NCBI GenBank assembly: GCA_030159075.1
Contig: BROG01000399.1
Location: 62,001 to 126,000 of the forward strand
Length of the DNA stretch: 64,000 bases
From: Atrina japonica
Taxonomy: Eukaryota > Mollusca > Bivalvia > Pterioida > Pinnidae
Reading direction: 5' to 3'
The position numbers were made by a program, and so were the translations under genes. Positions within the stretch are counted from its first letter, which is position 1, and each line of letters opens with the position of its first letter. The notes beneath the pieces were generated by a model that was not told the origin of the DNA, made no database searches, and saw only the letters and a program-made list of their open reading frames with translations. Positions 37,802 to 49,381 of the stretch are shown here, piece after piece.

Positions 37802-38239
37802 TTGTCAGAGCCATATGTTACATTTCTTCCCCTAGGCTTACCATATTTGGTTTAGACCTACAGACCTACATCTTAGGTAGATGAGTGTTTTTGTCAATCT
37901 ATACATCTTGATGATATGTCTCAGGAGGAGGACTAATAATTCTATGAATTAGTTTTGTTTCTTTTTTTTCTCTCCATTTCTTTATTTGAGTTTTTAGGTA
38001 CCCAAGTCACTCAGGTTACCTATTGCCATTGGTTCCCGTTATGTGTGGTCCATCATCTGTCATGCATTAACAATTGAACATTTTTAACTTCTCCTTGGAA
38101 CTACAAAGTCAATTGTCTTCAAATTTGGTACGCAGTGTTTTTAGACTAAGGGGAACTTGAATTGTAAATTTCATAATTGTGGCACTTCTGATGCCCTAGC
38201 GGTGAGGCTAAATGATGTAATGGTCTAATTGCCATATAA

Positions 38240-38770
38240 GGCTTAATCCCCAGGGTCATTTCCCATCCCTCTCATTTTAGAAATCTTCCACTATCTCAAA
38301 AGTAGCTGAAATCCCTATCCCTAAACCATATATTTTGTTATTAACAATGACAAGAGAAGTTGTATAGTGGTATTTTGGGGTCCCCGGGGTCATTTCCCAT
38401 CCCCTTATTTCAGAAATCATCAATCAACTCAAAAACAGTTGAGATCCACACTCTTGAACCATATATTTTTTTATTCCTCATGACAAGAAAAGTATAATGG
38501 TAATATTTTTGGGTCCCCCGGGTTTTCACCACCCCTTTGTTACAGATAAAAGATAAATTGAGACACCCACCCTTAATCCATATATTTTTATAACCCATGA
38601 CAAGACAAGTTGTAATGTGGTATTTTGGAGATCCCCAGGGTCATTCCCCACCCCTTTATTATAAAAACCATTGAGGTCCCCACCCCTAAACCATATATTT
38701 TTGTATTCCTCATGACAAGACAAGTTTTATGATGATATTTTGGGGTCCCCAGGATCATCCCACCCCGTTA
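38240..38770. repeat. Tandem repeat, about five units of 110-125 bp
   Basis: CCATATATTTTTTTATTCCT, ATGACAAGA, TGGTATTTTGGGGTCCCC and a CCACCCCTTATTT phrase recur in order. Diverged copies. Confidence 0.85.
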
Positions 38771-39181
38771 TTTGAGAAATATTTGGTACAGTGTATATTG
38801 TGTACATCTATACAATGTACAGTTTCAATTAATACCCAGGCTGTTAATTGTACATGTATTCAGTGTCTGAGCCAACATTTTATAGGTTGATATTCAGTTT
38901 TAACTATTTTCCAACTTTAATTTATGAGTATTTTATCCAGATATGCATGAAATCCAGATATGTCCAGCTCATGAAATCCATATGTGCCTTTCTGATGAAA
39001 TCCAACAAATGTATTTAGTATTGGAGGTATGGATGAACATTTCTAGAATGTACTCATAAAATAGTCATATAATGAATCATTATAGAAATATTGTATTGTA
39101 TGGTGCAGATATTTGGTATTATGTTACTTTTGCACACATTGTATTATAGTTTTTGGAGTTTTATTGCTGATATAACTGCTT

Positions 39182-39408
39182 TTAGAGTCCAACCGGCAGC
39201 AGGTTGGTTTCCTGTCTTTCGGATGAGACAGTAAAAACCAAGGTCCTGTGTCACAGAAGGTGTCAGCACGTTAAAGAACCCTCACTTCTCAATGGCCGTA
39301 AGTCCTGAGCATAGGCCAAACTAAAAAACCGGTATATGGTGATGTCTCCATATAAGTGAAAGATTCTTGAAAGGGACGTTAAACAACAACAAACAAACAA
39401 ACTGCTTC
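39182..39408 (+). mobile_element. SINE (family B), 5'-truncated
   Basis: Lacks the tRNA head. Body CAGGTTGGTTTCCTGTCTTT, CGGATGAGACAGTAAAA and GCACGTTAAAGAACCCT; tail GACGTTAAACAACAACAAAC. Matches 47440-47722. Confidence 0.85.
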
Positions 39409-39690
39409 TGATGGTCTAGTGGTAGAGTGTTCCACTCACAAGCAGAAGGTCATGTGTCAGATACCTTGTAACAAGTCATACCAAAGACTTTACAAATGGA
39501 TAGTAACTGTTCCTTTGGCAAGTGCTCGACGTACAAAATGAACGTCGAAGGTCTTTCGGGTGAGACTTAAATCCAAGGTTATATGTCACTGTAGGGAAGA
39601 CAAATTTGTAGCACATCACCTAAAGCAGGTGACATCTCCAAATAAGTGAAAAATTCTCTTCGTAATGTGAAACAACAATCAAACAAACAA
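39409..39690 (+). mobile_element. SINE (family B-like), older copy
   Basis: tRNA-like head GGTCTAGTGGTAGAGTGTTC, then GTTCCTTTGGCAAGTGCTCG, a GGTGACATCTCCAAATAAGT segment and a CAACAATCAAACAAACAAAC tail. Directly abuts the preceding copy. Confidence 0.75.
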
Positions 39691-39704
39691 ACTACAGCAC
39701 TGGT

Positions 39705-41000
39705 ATCCATTTATATATGTAGACACTGTGCTAAACAACAATCTCTGATTATATTTCAGTCTGGTTTTACACATTGTGCTAATAAACAGTCTATGATATT
39801 GCAGTCTGGTTTTACACATTGTGCTAATAAACAATCTCTGATATCACAGTCTGGTTTTACACACTGCTAATAAACAATATCTGATATTGCAGTCTGATTT
39901 TACACACTGTTTTGAGGTACTAGTAAACAATATCTGATATTTTGCAATCTGGTTTGACACGCTGCTACTAAACAATGTCAGATATTGCAGTTTGGTTTCA
40001 CACACTGTCCTAGGGTACTAGTAAACTATCTCTGATATTGCAGTCTGGTTTTACACACTGTGCTAATAAATAATATCTGATATTGCAGTCTGGTTTTACA
40101 CACTGTGCTAATAAACAATATCTGATATCGCAGTCTGGTTTTACACACTGTGGTAATAAACAATATCTGATATTACAGTCTGGTTTTACACATTGTGCTT
40201 ATAAACAATATCTGATATTGCAGTCTGCTTTTACACACAGTGCTAATAATCAATATCTGATATCGCAGTCTGGTTTTACACACTGTTCTAATAAACAATA
40301 TCTGATATTGCAGTCTGGTTTTACACACTGCTATTAAACAATATCTGATATTGCAGTCTGGTTTTACACACTGTGGTAATAAACAATATCTGATATTACA
40401 GTCTGGCTTTACACACTGTGGTAATAAACAATATCTGATATTACAGTCTGGTTTTACAAACTGCTGATCTGATATTACAGTCTGGCTTTACACACTGTGG
40501 TAATAAACAATATCTGATATTACAGTCTGGCTTTACACACTGTGGTAATAAACAATATCTGATATTACAGTCTGGCTTTACACACTGTGGTAATAAACAA
40601 TATCTGATATTACAGTCTGGCTTTACACACTGTGGTAATGGTAATAAACAATATCTGATATTACAGTCTGGCTTTACACACTGTGGTAATAAACAATATC
40701 TGATATTACAGTCTGGCTTTACACACTGTGGTAATAAACAATATCTGATATTACAGTCTGGTTTTACACACTGTGGTAATAAACAATATCTGATATTACA
40801 GTATGGCTTTACACACTGTGGTAATAAACAATATCTGATATTGCAGTCTGGTTTTACACACTGTGGTAATAAACAATATCTGATATTACGGTCTGGTTTT
40901 ACACACTGTGGTAATAAACAATATCTGATATTACAGTCTGGTTTTACACACTGCTGATCTGATATTACTGTCTGGTTTTACACACTGTGATAAACTCTTT
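39705..41000. repeat. 45-bp satellite array, about 27 units
   Basis: Unit CAGTCTGGTTTTACACACTG + TGGTAATAAACAATATCTGA + TATTA. Copies are very uniform from about 40330 on and more diverged at the left. Because 45 is a multiple of three, one frame stays open over several units (QSGFTHCANKQYLIL), but there is no start context or flanking exon evidence. Confidence 0.96.
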
Positions 41001-41034
41001 CTGATTACTGTATGTCTCCCCTTCACAGGCTGGG

Positions 41035-41335
41035 TAGACATACAGGTTTTGCCACAGTTGTCTGTCTGTAAAAAGTTTGTTATTGGTGACGACCAAAAGG
41101 TGTGTCATAACCTTGACTTTGGGTCATATCTTCAATGCCAAGGTCACAGTTCATCCATTGACAGAAGTTTTGCCTGCGCTATAAGTTTCCAACCTTTGCT
41201 TCAAATACTTTTAAATCAATATGTTATTAGTCATGGCCTAATTGTTTGTTATGACCTTGATAGTCATATCTTCACAGTCAAGGTCACACTGCACCTAGTT
41301 TACTGCATTTTGGTGTCAATCAAATAACTTGTTTC
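41035..41335. repeat. Dispersed repeat fragment with CAAGGTCAC motifs
   Basis: CTTGACTTTGGGTCATATCT, CCAAGGTCACAG and a second diverged half (CTTGATAGTCATATCTTCAC, CAAGGTCACAC). Resembles widespread invertebrate repeats; class unknown. Confidence 0.45.
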
Positions 41336-41819
41336 TCGTAAATTTTATCCAAATTTGGTATGTTGCTTTATATGAATTCAGTCTAGAATTAGTTAATTAG
41401 GGCTAACATTTGACAATGTGTGCTAGAGTTACTGGACTTCGAACTTTTCATAAATGACTTAATACTAGGGTGCATATATTTTACATTTGAATACCATTTG
41501 TATTTTTAGTGTTTTTGATTTGTTTTTTTAAGGGGTTGGATACTCAATGAGGTTCATTTGCATTTTCAAATTCATGTTTTATATTTTAAACTGTCAAACA
41601 CGTACATGTATATGCAATTTTTCTGTTGTGATGTATATAATTGAGTGTAACTTATTGACATTGTTTCATGTCTCAAAAATGTGTTTTTCTATTATGTGTT
41701 AGAACATGTACATTCCTGTGATGCAATCAAGGAAATTTTAAACATTTATATCAACTTCTGTGAAAAGTTAATTTTCAAATGTCTATTTAGGTGTTACATG
41801 TATAATATATACTAACATT

Positions 41820-42430
41820 TTTAGGTCACCTCATCCAAAGGTTCATGGTGACCTGTTGCAGTTGTCTTCTGTCTGTCAGTGTCTGTGGTGGTCCATCGTC
41901 TGTTATACGTGTACATTGTTAAATTTCGGCAGTCCATCGTCTGTCATGAATTGTTAACTTTCACACTTTTTCAACTTCTTCTCATGAACCAATGATCAGA
42001 TTTGTTTCAAATTTGGCACACATGATTTTTAAGTCAATATCTACAGAGTTTATGGATGCAAACAAATTGTGTCCATAAATTACACAGGAGGGAGCGCTTC
42101 AAATCTTACAGGGTACAGTTTTATACAAATGTCTTATTAACTCACAACTTATTGACTTTTTGTATGCAGAGATAATAAAAGTTAAGGAATTGTCTATGGA
42201 TCATTGCAATAAAGTTTCAAGGTCATGGGGTCAAAGATCAATGTAACAGACAACTAATGATTAGAAATTATTAGTTTTTCATCAACTTTTAGACATTTTT
42301 GACATCTCAAGAACCAGTGGGCCAATTTTAAGCAAAACTAGCAGGAACCATCACCATTTGAAACCTCATAAAGTTTGTGAATAAAAAGGGGCTAATACCA
42401 GAATGGGGTTCAAATAGTCCCTACAAGATG
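41820..42430. repeat. Dispersed repeat with GTCACCT and GTCCATCGTCTGT motifs
   Basis: TAGGTCACCTCATCCAAAGG, two copies of GTCCATCGTCTGT, then TTCAAATTTGGCACACATG. Probably related to the AAGAGG...CCTGAG repeats elsewhere in the window; a similar GTCCATCATCTGTCATGC phrase lies at about 38050. Confidence 0.5.
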
Positions 42431-44878
42431 TTATGTCTTTCTGTCATGTAGTGTCCTTTTTTGTAGTTACTTTGATTGTCTGTAAGCCATACACTGTGTC
42501 CATATCTATATTGATAGATTCAGTTTTATTCTACATGTACTTATACATGTTTTATTGTATGCTGTAATTGCTTAATGCATTGCAATTTTTCCATTTCAAA
42601 TATACATGTATCAGTATTTTTAAAATTTTACAAAGGCATAATGATGATTGATGAAGTGTACATTATTTCATATATACTGTACAACTGGGTTTTTTTCTCT
42701 TTTGTAACACTTAAATTCAGCATTGCTTCATTTAGTTAAATAGATTTTTTATTATAACCAAATCTTTATTTTGTGTTCCATGGGCGTACACATATGGGAA
42801 TAGAGTGTCCTTGTCAAAGTTAAGTTAAAGTTGAAGTTTTTATGAATCTAGAAAACACCAAGCATGTGTACACCTTGGCATGCTTGTTTTATGTACACGG
42901 TGTAAAATAACTCAGTTTTTATTTTTAATGTTAGGATTTTTAAAATAAGGTATAAAGCAAAAATTTGATTATCATCAAAAGAACCAGTTTACAGGGTATA
43001 TCCTTATTTATTGTTGTCTTTCACTTGATAAAGACCAAGGGGTCGAAAATTTGTGAATATAGAGTGTATTTACTATTTTATTCTCATTTAGACACAAATA
43101 ATCGGTAAAAGTGACAGTTACATGTAAAAGAATATTTACTAATCATCAGATATATATGTAAGCATGTAATTACTGTATTTACAATCTACTGTAATGATCA
43201 CTTATAAATGTATTTTTACTTATAAAGTTATGCAAATATTTTTATTCATTAACTGTCACATATAGGCCTAAGGGTGTATTTATTCCTAGTATTAATTTGC
43301 ATGTAACATTTTAATTTTTTAATAAAAAGATTCATAATCTTTAGTGGGAAAAAAATTTATGAATACTCTGTATACACATACTTGCCAACATTGGAAAATT
43401 TTGATGGGGATACTTTTTACAGGGGTTAGCCAGACTATGCGTGCCCAGGTTAAAGGTTTAGAAAGAAAAAAATATATATTTTATAGAAATCAGGTTCTAT
43501 GATATCTGTTAAATTTTCATATTTGAAATCTTAAGTGGAAAATTATTTGTGAATACTGGTTTATGGTAATTCTTCATTTTGGAAAGTGATGATAGAAAAT
43601 ATTTGTCAGTACTTGCATATGATAATTTTTTATTTTGGGGACAAAATAATCCACTTTGTTCGGTGGACATCAGACAAAACAAAATGACTTTATTTTATAA
43701 ACATTTGCATATCTTTTTTTTTAATGAAGTAATTGTTATCAGAGGGATGGTTTCATTTACATGGGATTGAACAATTAGAATTAATAATAGAATATTTTAT
43801 ATTTTTACATTGTTGTTTTTATTTTTAATGAAGAATATTTATTCACATTCATTCTCTAAAAGAATACAGTAAATAACCACCTAGCAAATTATTTCAAGTT
43901 AAAAAAAAATCAAAATGATGACTGATCCCAAGTGTTGGGATGTCACAAGAACTCTTATGTATTCAAAATATCTTGTTTGCAGGTTAACCTCTCTATGGAT
44001 TTTTTCTGTACAACATATCAGAATCTATAAGCATGGTTTACCAGTATTTGGATTTTAAATATTTCGTCTTCATCAAAGAATCATAAACATTTTGTTCAGC
44101 TGGTGACATTTCTTGAAACATTAGAAATAGAGAGATATTAAGATTTATTTCAATGTTTGAAATATTTCATCTTTGAATTTTTTTTATTGTGGTATCAAAA
44201 ATAGTGAGTTTGATCAACTGTATTATGGTAATTTCTGAAAATGTTTGTGTGATAACTGTAAAAACAGGAAACATGTTTATTTAAAAGAAATTTTTTTAGT
44301 AAGAGATTATCAATGTTTCAAGGGACTTTTTTATGAATTTTATTACGTTTTATTTAAAAAAGAATTCATATTATAGTGGTATAATAAAATGGGTTTAAAA
44401 TGTTGAAACAGATTTTTCTTTCTTTTTATTAAAGGGGCATTACATGTAGCTGTTTTGGGGTTTTTTTTTTTGTTTTAAATTATTTCCTTTTTTACTACAT
44501 ACATGTAGATTGATATACAATAACAAAAAAGATATACATGGGCATAAAAATTCTTAAATCCCTATATAGTTTGTGAAATTGCCTGAGAAACCCAGGTTTG
44601 GCACTTTTCACTTGCAACTGATTACTCAACCTTAATATTTGTATATTAATACCACACTGGACCTGACCTTATTTTCACAAAATATATAGGAATATAATAA
44701 TTTTCATGTCTATGTATAGCTCTTATTTGTTATTGTACATCAAGTACAAGCAGTCAAAGTAGAAAAAGTCGAAATATATTTTGTTAATATAGCACATATA
44801 ATACCCCTTTAAACAAAGACACACTTATCATTATTTATACTGATAAATACATGTGTATGTATGTATTTATATATATAT
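42431..44878. other. Intergenic, no recognised feature
   Basis: Very AT-rich. Short ORFs show no recognisable protein and no splice-bounded exon could be supported. Confidence 0.5.
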
Positions 44879-45896
44879 GAACCCGCTATACAACGACATT
44901 CATTATAACGGAATATCCGGTATCCGACAAGAATTGCTCGGGAACAAATGTATATGTACATAAAAAGTACTCATTACAACGGAATATTCGGTATCCGACT
45001 CCAACATAGAATTCCGGGAACAAATGTACAAAACTCAATGTAAATAAACTCTTTACAACGGCATAACATCGCAGTACATCCCACCTGCTAATCCGGCTAT
45101 TGTTCTCGGTCTTGATTTTAGTCACGGATGAGAACACAGGTAAAAATAATTGTGTCAATAAAACAGTTACACCGTCAATTGTTCTTAATCTGCACTGATA
45201 GGTGATGGCCTAGGTTTCAATGATTAGCGCTTGAATCATCCCTACCTGTAGAGTAGGCAGTAGGCCTAATGTTTATAAACAATCAGTAGGTTTCGTTAGA
45301 ACTCAAGCGACAGGAAGAGAAATACAAAATGTGTACAAATTAAACACAAAAAGATAAATAGATAAATAAATAAACATATTGTTGACAAGTTCCGTTACGC
45401 TACATGTCTGTGCCGATGTGGTTACAATAGCGAATCTTTAAAATACTTCAATACTTAAGATAATCATAGACATTTTAGTAAAACTTTATTTTATTTAAAG
45501 AGAATTGTATCAGCAATCGGTGAGCTTTTTATTTAAGCAATAATGAATCTAACTCGGAATCAGGAGATAAACTATTACATTCGGGCATTTTGTACATGAT
45601 CCGTGCATTTCACAACATCACCGATTTACAATATGCGACAGAAAAAAATAATTTTGCATTGATGTTTACAATATTAACATGCATAAATATGACTAGTAAA
45701 AGTTTGAAAATAGTATGAAATAAAATAATAATATTTGTTGTTGTAAATTTATTTATTTACATGTACATATATGCGTAAATGATACTCAAGGGAGCTAACT
45801 ATGAAATGCCCACTACATCAAATTTGTTACAGTGACAAATTCAATATAACGTCATGCCTACATGGGAACAAACATGGTCGTTGTAAAGAGGGTTCA

Positions 45897-45900
<4 letters not shown>
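44879..45900. mobile_element. About 1-kb non-autonomous Tigger-like element
   Basis: Left end TGAACCCGCTATACAACGAC. Right end, inverted, ACAGTGAACCCTCTTTACAACGAC; the shared GAACCC and ACAACGAC blocks mark the terminal repeats. Flanked on both sides by TA microsatellites. The internal GGAATATCCGGTATCCGAC phrase occurs twice. No transposase. Confidence 0.7.
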
Positions 45901-45932
<32 letters not shown>

Positions 45933-46105
45933 TAAAACCTGTATATAGGGGCCACCCAAGGGACCAGAAAATATTGGCCTTTATGTGCAGGTGACCCTTA
46001 TACACAGGTTCAATTTAGTTGAAGTATGCAGTCAAAGGACTTTTTAAAACTGGCCTTTATAGACAGGTGATCCTTATATAGAGGTGGCCGCTATAGCAGG
46101 TTTTA

Positions 46106-46156
<51 letters not shown>

Positions 46157-46165
46157 TTAAGTTAA
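45901..46165. mobile_element. MITE of the GGCCACC/CTTTATA family between (TA)n tracts
   Basis: TACAGTAAAACCTGTATATA at about 45928 and GCAGGTTTTACTGTA at about 46099-46113 are inverted ends. TGGCCTTTATGTGCAGGTGA and CCTTATACACAGGT lie inside. (TA)n runs at 45901-45928 and 46113-46153 abut the ends. Confidence 0.8.
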
Positions 46166-46196
46166 AGTTAAGCTTGGTACAGATGATTATATATTT

Positions 46197-46365
46197 AGAA
46201 AGAGTTCAAAACGTCACATTTCATAATTTTCTTCTTTAATTTCTGTAAGCGCTTTCGCCTTTACAGGCTCTTCAGACATATTCTGTCTGAAGAGCCTGTA
46301 AAGGCGAAAGCGCTTACAGAAATTAAAGAAGAAAATTATGAAATGAGACCTTTTGAACTCTTTCT
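46197..46365. repeat. Near-perfect 82-bp-arm palindrome
   Basis: The arms 46197-46278 and 46284-46365 are inverse complements with about two mismatches near the outer end, separated by only 5 bp (TATTC). Arm phrases: CTGTAAGCGCTTTCGCC and GGCTCTTCAGACA. A short TA run follows at 46371-46387. Confidence 0.93.
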
Positions 46366-46387
46366 TAATATATATATATATATATAC

Positions 46388-46893
46388 AGTCTTTCTATTG
46401 GCTAGTTTACAACAGATCATGTACACTGGTTTTCCATGCTACATCGATTTCCGAAAATTATCACGAGGGTATCCCCTCTGGCTTCGTATTCCGCATGCAC
46501 AGTAAAGCGGATATGACAGGTTAACAAATCGCTGTCAACAAACGTGTGTCTGCGGACACCACAATGTATATAATATGCCTAACGAAATAACACTTTTGGT
46601 AGAAAAATATTTAAAAAATACAAGGAAAGCAACAGAACATGAGAAATTTTGTACTTTTTTGTTTTATGGGTTTTTTTTTTTCAAAGAAATGAATGCAATG
46701 TCACGTTCAAATAGCAGTGTAAACAACAGCACAAAATGTATAATTCGAATCTAAAGTATGTCACTAGAGTATATAATAAAACAATTATGGATTTTTGTGG
46801 TGGTAAATATGGTGTAATATTACACCATATTCATCCATTCATAAGTTTGTAAATATAATATATACATGTATATATACAAAGGATAAGATAAGG

Positions 46894-46924
<31 letters not shown>

Positions 46925-47069
46925 ATGGCCAGACTGGATGATGAAACATTATCCAAATTAACCAAATGTAGATTGAGTATTACCCATATTACAATATATA
47001 CTGGTAAATCATAAATTTCTAGTGCATATAATGAAGTAGAATCTAGTTGTTCAGTACACCTACTTCAGA
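46388..47069. other. Intergenic with small palindrome and (TA)n
   Basis: A 22-bp perfect palindrome centred at about 46818 (ATGGTGTAATATTACACCAT) and a (TA)n run at 46898-46922. Otherwise nothing. Confidence 0.6.
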
Positions 47070-47370
47070 TAGATTGCTTGCACTGGTCTAATGATGGAGC
47101 ATTTGACTCACAACTGGAAGGTCCCTGGTTCATTTCCTCATACTGAGTCATACCAAATACTTTTTTAAAATGGTAATGACTGTTCCTTTGCCAAGTGCTC
47201 GGCATACGAAGTGAAAGTCACAGGTCTTTCAGATGAGACTTCAAACTGAGTTTGTGAAAAGCATTTCATGTAAAAGAACCCTCACTGCATTGACTTCAGT
47301 CTATAGCATAGGTCAAAGTTTGTGGCACTTCACCTAAATCTGGTGACATCTCAATATACATGGACGTGAG
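47070..47370 (+). mobile_element. SINE (family B-like), degenerate
   Basis: Head GGTCTAATGATGGAGCATTT, then GTTCCTTTGCCAAGTGCTCG, AGGTCTTTCAGATGAGACTT and GGTGACATCTCAATATA, in the same order as 39409-39690. Confidence 0.7.
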
Positions 47371-47439
47371 AAATTCAAACAAAAATCAGATATTACCTAA
47401 CAACATTGATAGTTATCTATTACTGGCATGTACAAGGAG

Positions 47440-47722
47440 AGCCGGCCTGGCTCAGTCGGTAGCACGCTCGACTCTGGATCGTGAGGTCGTGAGTTCGAGT
47501 CCCGCCGGCGACAGGTTGGTTTCCTGTCTTTCGGATGAGACAGTAAAAGCTGGAGGTCCCCTGTCACAGTAGGTGTTGGCACGTTAAAGAACCCTACTGC
47601 TCAATGGCCGTAAGTGCCGAGCATAGGCCAAACTTTGAAGCCCTTCACCGGCATTTGGTGACATCTCCATATGAGTGAAATATTCTCGTGTGGGACGTTA
47701 AACAACAATAAACAAACAAACA
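47440..47722 (+). mobile_element. SINE (family B), best-preserved copy
   Basis: tRNA-like head with box A TGGCTCAGTCGGTAGCACGC and box B GTGAGTTCGAGTCCC. Conserved body (TTTCCTGTCTTTCGGATGAG, ATGGCCGTAAGTGCCGAGCA, TTTGGTGACATCTCCATATG) and tail GACGTTAAACAACAATAAAC. It is the reference for the fragments at 39182, 48131 and 62845. Confidence 0.92.
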
Positions 47723-47774
47723 AGCATGTACAAGGAAGAATAGTAACTGCTATGTAATGAAAATGTTTTTATTT

Positions 47775-47955
47775 TTTTAGATAGTATTTTATGCCACACT
47801 CAACAATTGTTCAGTTATTTGTTTACATTGAGTAAGTAGAAAGCCTGGTTACAATGTACCGTACTTGGGAAAAGACCTTGCCCTCTGCAAATAAACTAGC
47901 AAACTTTCTCACAAAATCAGCTCAGGTTCCAGCGGGACTCGAACATTAGCTTACC
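47775..47955 (-). mobile_element. SINE (family A) fragment
   Basis: Body phrase ATGCCACACTCAACAATTGT and a truncated head with AGCGGGACTCGAAC (inverted box B). Confidence 0.7.
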
Positions 47956-48130
47956 CGAAATTTTAGGACATGGGGTCCCCTTGTGAAAATCCTTTTTATC
48001 CAGCGCTCAGATAATTAGCTCATATTTTCTTTTGCCCCTAGTGAAAATACATGTAGTGAAGTACCATTGAAAAATTACATGTAGGCCTACATTATCCAAG
48101 ATGTAATTTCCAGCACACTTAAAAAATTTG

Positions 48131-48290
48131 TTGTTGTTTAATGCCCCACTCAAGAATCTTTCACTCATATGGAAATGTCACCAAATGCTGATGAAGGGCT
48201 TCAAATTTTGGCATATGCTTGGCACTTACAGCCATTGAGCAGTGAGGGTTCTTTAACATGCTGACACCTACTGTGACACGGGACCACTTC
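48131..48290 (-). mobile_element. SINE (family B) fragment
   Basis: Inverted body: AATGCCCCACTCAAGAATCT, GATGAAGGGCTTCAAATTTT and TTCTTTAACATGCTGACACC. Head missing. Confidence 0.85.
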
Positions 48291-49295
48291 AGAATTTGTA
48301 AATCAGAATTGTTTAGCAGTAATTATAAAGACATCTCCCTGAGATAACCAAATTACTCATAACCAGACCAAATTCCCATAACCAGACCAAATTCCATGGT
48401 CCAAAGTTACAATATTTACTCTACACTTGAGCTCAATAAACATTATAAGATGGAAACACCCAGAATTTATACTCCATCTGCACATTTGTGTATATTTTTG
48501 ACATAATATAACTGTAAATAATGATGAAAACTATTGCTCATTTGAAGAAAACATCAGAAAAAAACAATAGTTGGAGTATGTACTCAAACTAGAGTACATG
48601 TATGTACTCAAACTTTGAGTACCCTGGTAACCTACCTATTCAAGGTATTTTTCAATATTTACAGTTAAATAAAAAAAATTAACCTGTTGTGTTTATGTTA
48701 ATGAAACAAAAATTTCCTATTCATTCACATCCATAATTTTTGCAAATAGCTGTATGACATGTATGATATGAGTATTTGAGTAAATTTGGTGCCCTTGAAC
48801 CCTGATACGGGCACCATTACAGTAAAAAATGGACAACAATGCCAGATCTAGGCACCTTTTTGTTGTACCAGTACCGCAGTCAAAACTTCATAAAAATCTT
48901 TGTACTCAGTTTCTATTATTTGTTTTGTTCATTAAAGTTTCCCAAAAGTTGTTTACTAGTAACATTTAATACCTTCATCACTCAGCAATAAAGGGAGATA
49001 ATCATAAAATGTATTTTTTACAAAACTTTATTTCAAAGTTATTATAAACTCCACCCTTTTATGATAGGAAAGTATGTTGCCATCATAAATAGCTCACAAT
49101 TCCATGGTCACAGATTGTTTCCAGATGATAATGGTCATTGTAAAAGAATTGAAAGTACTATAGCAATCTTAATTTGATTGGTCTAAAGTAAAACAGCTGT
49201 GATTTATGGACGTTATGATTGATATATGATAAAATATTTCCAATATGTGTCACTTGTAATATATTTACCATCCCGCATTTCTATACTAGTCTACC
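48291..49295. other. Upstream flank of gene B, no recognised feature
   Basis: AT-rich. A short direct repeat of ACTCAAACT/AGTACATG phrases near 48575-48620. No promoter element could be assigned. Confidence 0.45.
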
Positions 49296-49381
49296 ATGAG
49301 TTGTGTCAGGATATTGTATTTTGTAGCAGTGGTCCTGTTACATGTAACTTCTGCTGTGGAATTTATCCCTTGTGCATCAGA
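49296..49381 (+). CDS. Gene B exon 1 (signal peptide)
   Basis: MSCVRILYFVAVVLLHVTSA then VEFIPCAS. Donor TCAGA|GTAAGT at 49382; leaves phase 2. Confidence 0.78.

Noticed and set aside
40083..40337. 84-codon repetitive ORF
   Set aside because: Arises from the 45-bp satellite; no splice context, start context or conserved frame across the array.
47450..47515. tRNA-like sequence with good A and B boxes
   Set aside because: Part of the family B SINE at 47440-47722; anticodon and acceptor stems are not complete, and the body matches other SINE copies.
47360..47582. Short ORFs on both strands
   Set aside because: Both are the SINE at 47440-47722 translated; the GC-rich tRNA head gives the apparent coding bias.
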